Assembly (NCBI GenBank): GCA_028282545.1
Contig: JANQHT010000061.1
Span: 1-32,655 of the forward strand
DNA length: 32,655 nt
Direction of reading: 5' to 3'
DNA from: Spirochaetales bacterium
Lineage (GTDB): Bacteria > Spirochaetota > Spirochaetia > DSM-27196 > Alkalispirochaetaceae
The notes under the pieces are model-generated. The model did no database searches and had not been told where the DNA came from. It worked only from the letters and a program-made list of their open reading frames with translations. Each line of letters starts with the position of its first letter. Position 1 is the stretch's first letter. This document shows positions 32,606-32,655 of the stretch, one piece after another. Made by a program: the position numbers and the translations under genes.

Positions 32606-32655
32606 GCGGATTCCTCCTGGAAACTCGGAGACGCGGCCCGCCACAGTTGTTGCTG
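32602..32655 (-). CDS. C-terminal end of an upstream gene, coupled to the DNA-binding domain
   Basis: An open frame enters from the right edge and ends in TGA at 32602-32604, giving ...QQQLWRAASPSFQEESA. It overlaps the ATG of the downstream wHTH gene by 4 nt. With 17 residues visible it cannot be identified. A receiver or kinase partner would fit the context. Confidence 0.35.
   Translation of the reverse strand, partial: QQQLWRAASPSFQEESA

Overview
The window is a gene-dense bacterial chromosome segment (about 26 genes, no tRNA, rRNA, CRISPR or insertion sequence seen). Two TRAP transport systems have secreted binding proteins whose predicted leaders end near Ala-Thr-Gly. There is also a Bdr-like heptad-repeat membrane protein and a membrane chemoreceptor. 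Together these hint at a free-living, heterotrophic spirochaete; this is an inference of moderate to low certainty. Housekeeping genes look clearly more GC-rich than the two transport/catabolic blocks, by eye and not computed.

Layout. 1-2761: tail of a helix-hairpin-helix protein, a fungal/archaeal-type aspartate-semialdehyde dehydrogenase, a coiled-coil membrane protein and a class I glutamine amidotransferase. 2765-7677: a self-contained cassette bounded by two 33-bp direct repeats (30/33 identical). It holds gntR-FCD, dctP, dctQ, dctM and a DapA-superfamily lyase/aldolase, with a 41-bp palindrome in front of dctP. 7678-14518: purB-carA-carB and, divergently, a housekeeping-type dapB. 14564-27138: a regulon (next paragraph). 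27396-32655: an acyl-CoA synthetase, a VapBC-type toxin-antitoxin pair, a methyl-accepting chemotaxis protein and a receiver-less OmpR-type DNA-binding domain.

The most unusual part is 14.56-27.14 kb. Five copies of a 21-bp palindrome (ACTACTCAT, 3 nt, ATGAGTAGT; some degenerate) stand in front of every transcription unit there. Four of them lie immediately downstream of matching sigma70-type promoters (TTGACA-like, 16-17 nt, TACAAT/TATATT). The fifth overlaps the Shine-Dalgarno sequence of a regulator gene. That regulator joins an NrpR/RNase R-type winged helix to an FCD ligand-binding domain. The controlled genes are: a TAXI-TRAP importer; a multi-subunit flavin/iron-sulfur amine dehydrogenase related to HcnABC, opine oxidase and dye-linked proline dehydrogenase, with its BFD domain as a separate gene; a canonical DapA; a DapB fused to the two ACT domains of aspartokinase; a bacterial-type Asd; and ATP-dependent PEP carboxykinase.

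Working model (inference): an imported amino or imino acid is oxidised by the dehydrogenase and its carbon is exchanged with the aspartate/diaminopimelate branch (Asd-DapA-DapB). This may run toward aspartate semialdehyde, pyruvate, oxaloacetate and PEP. The ACT pair would sense a pathway amino acid, and the FCD regulator a pathway acid. Because the window also holds a second asd and a second dapB without these operators, the operator-controlled set looks like a dedicated paralogous pathway.
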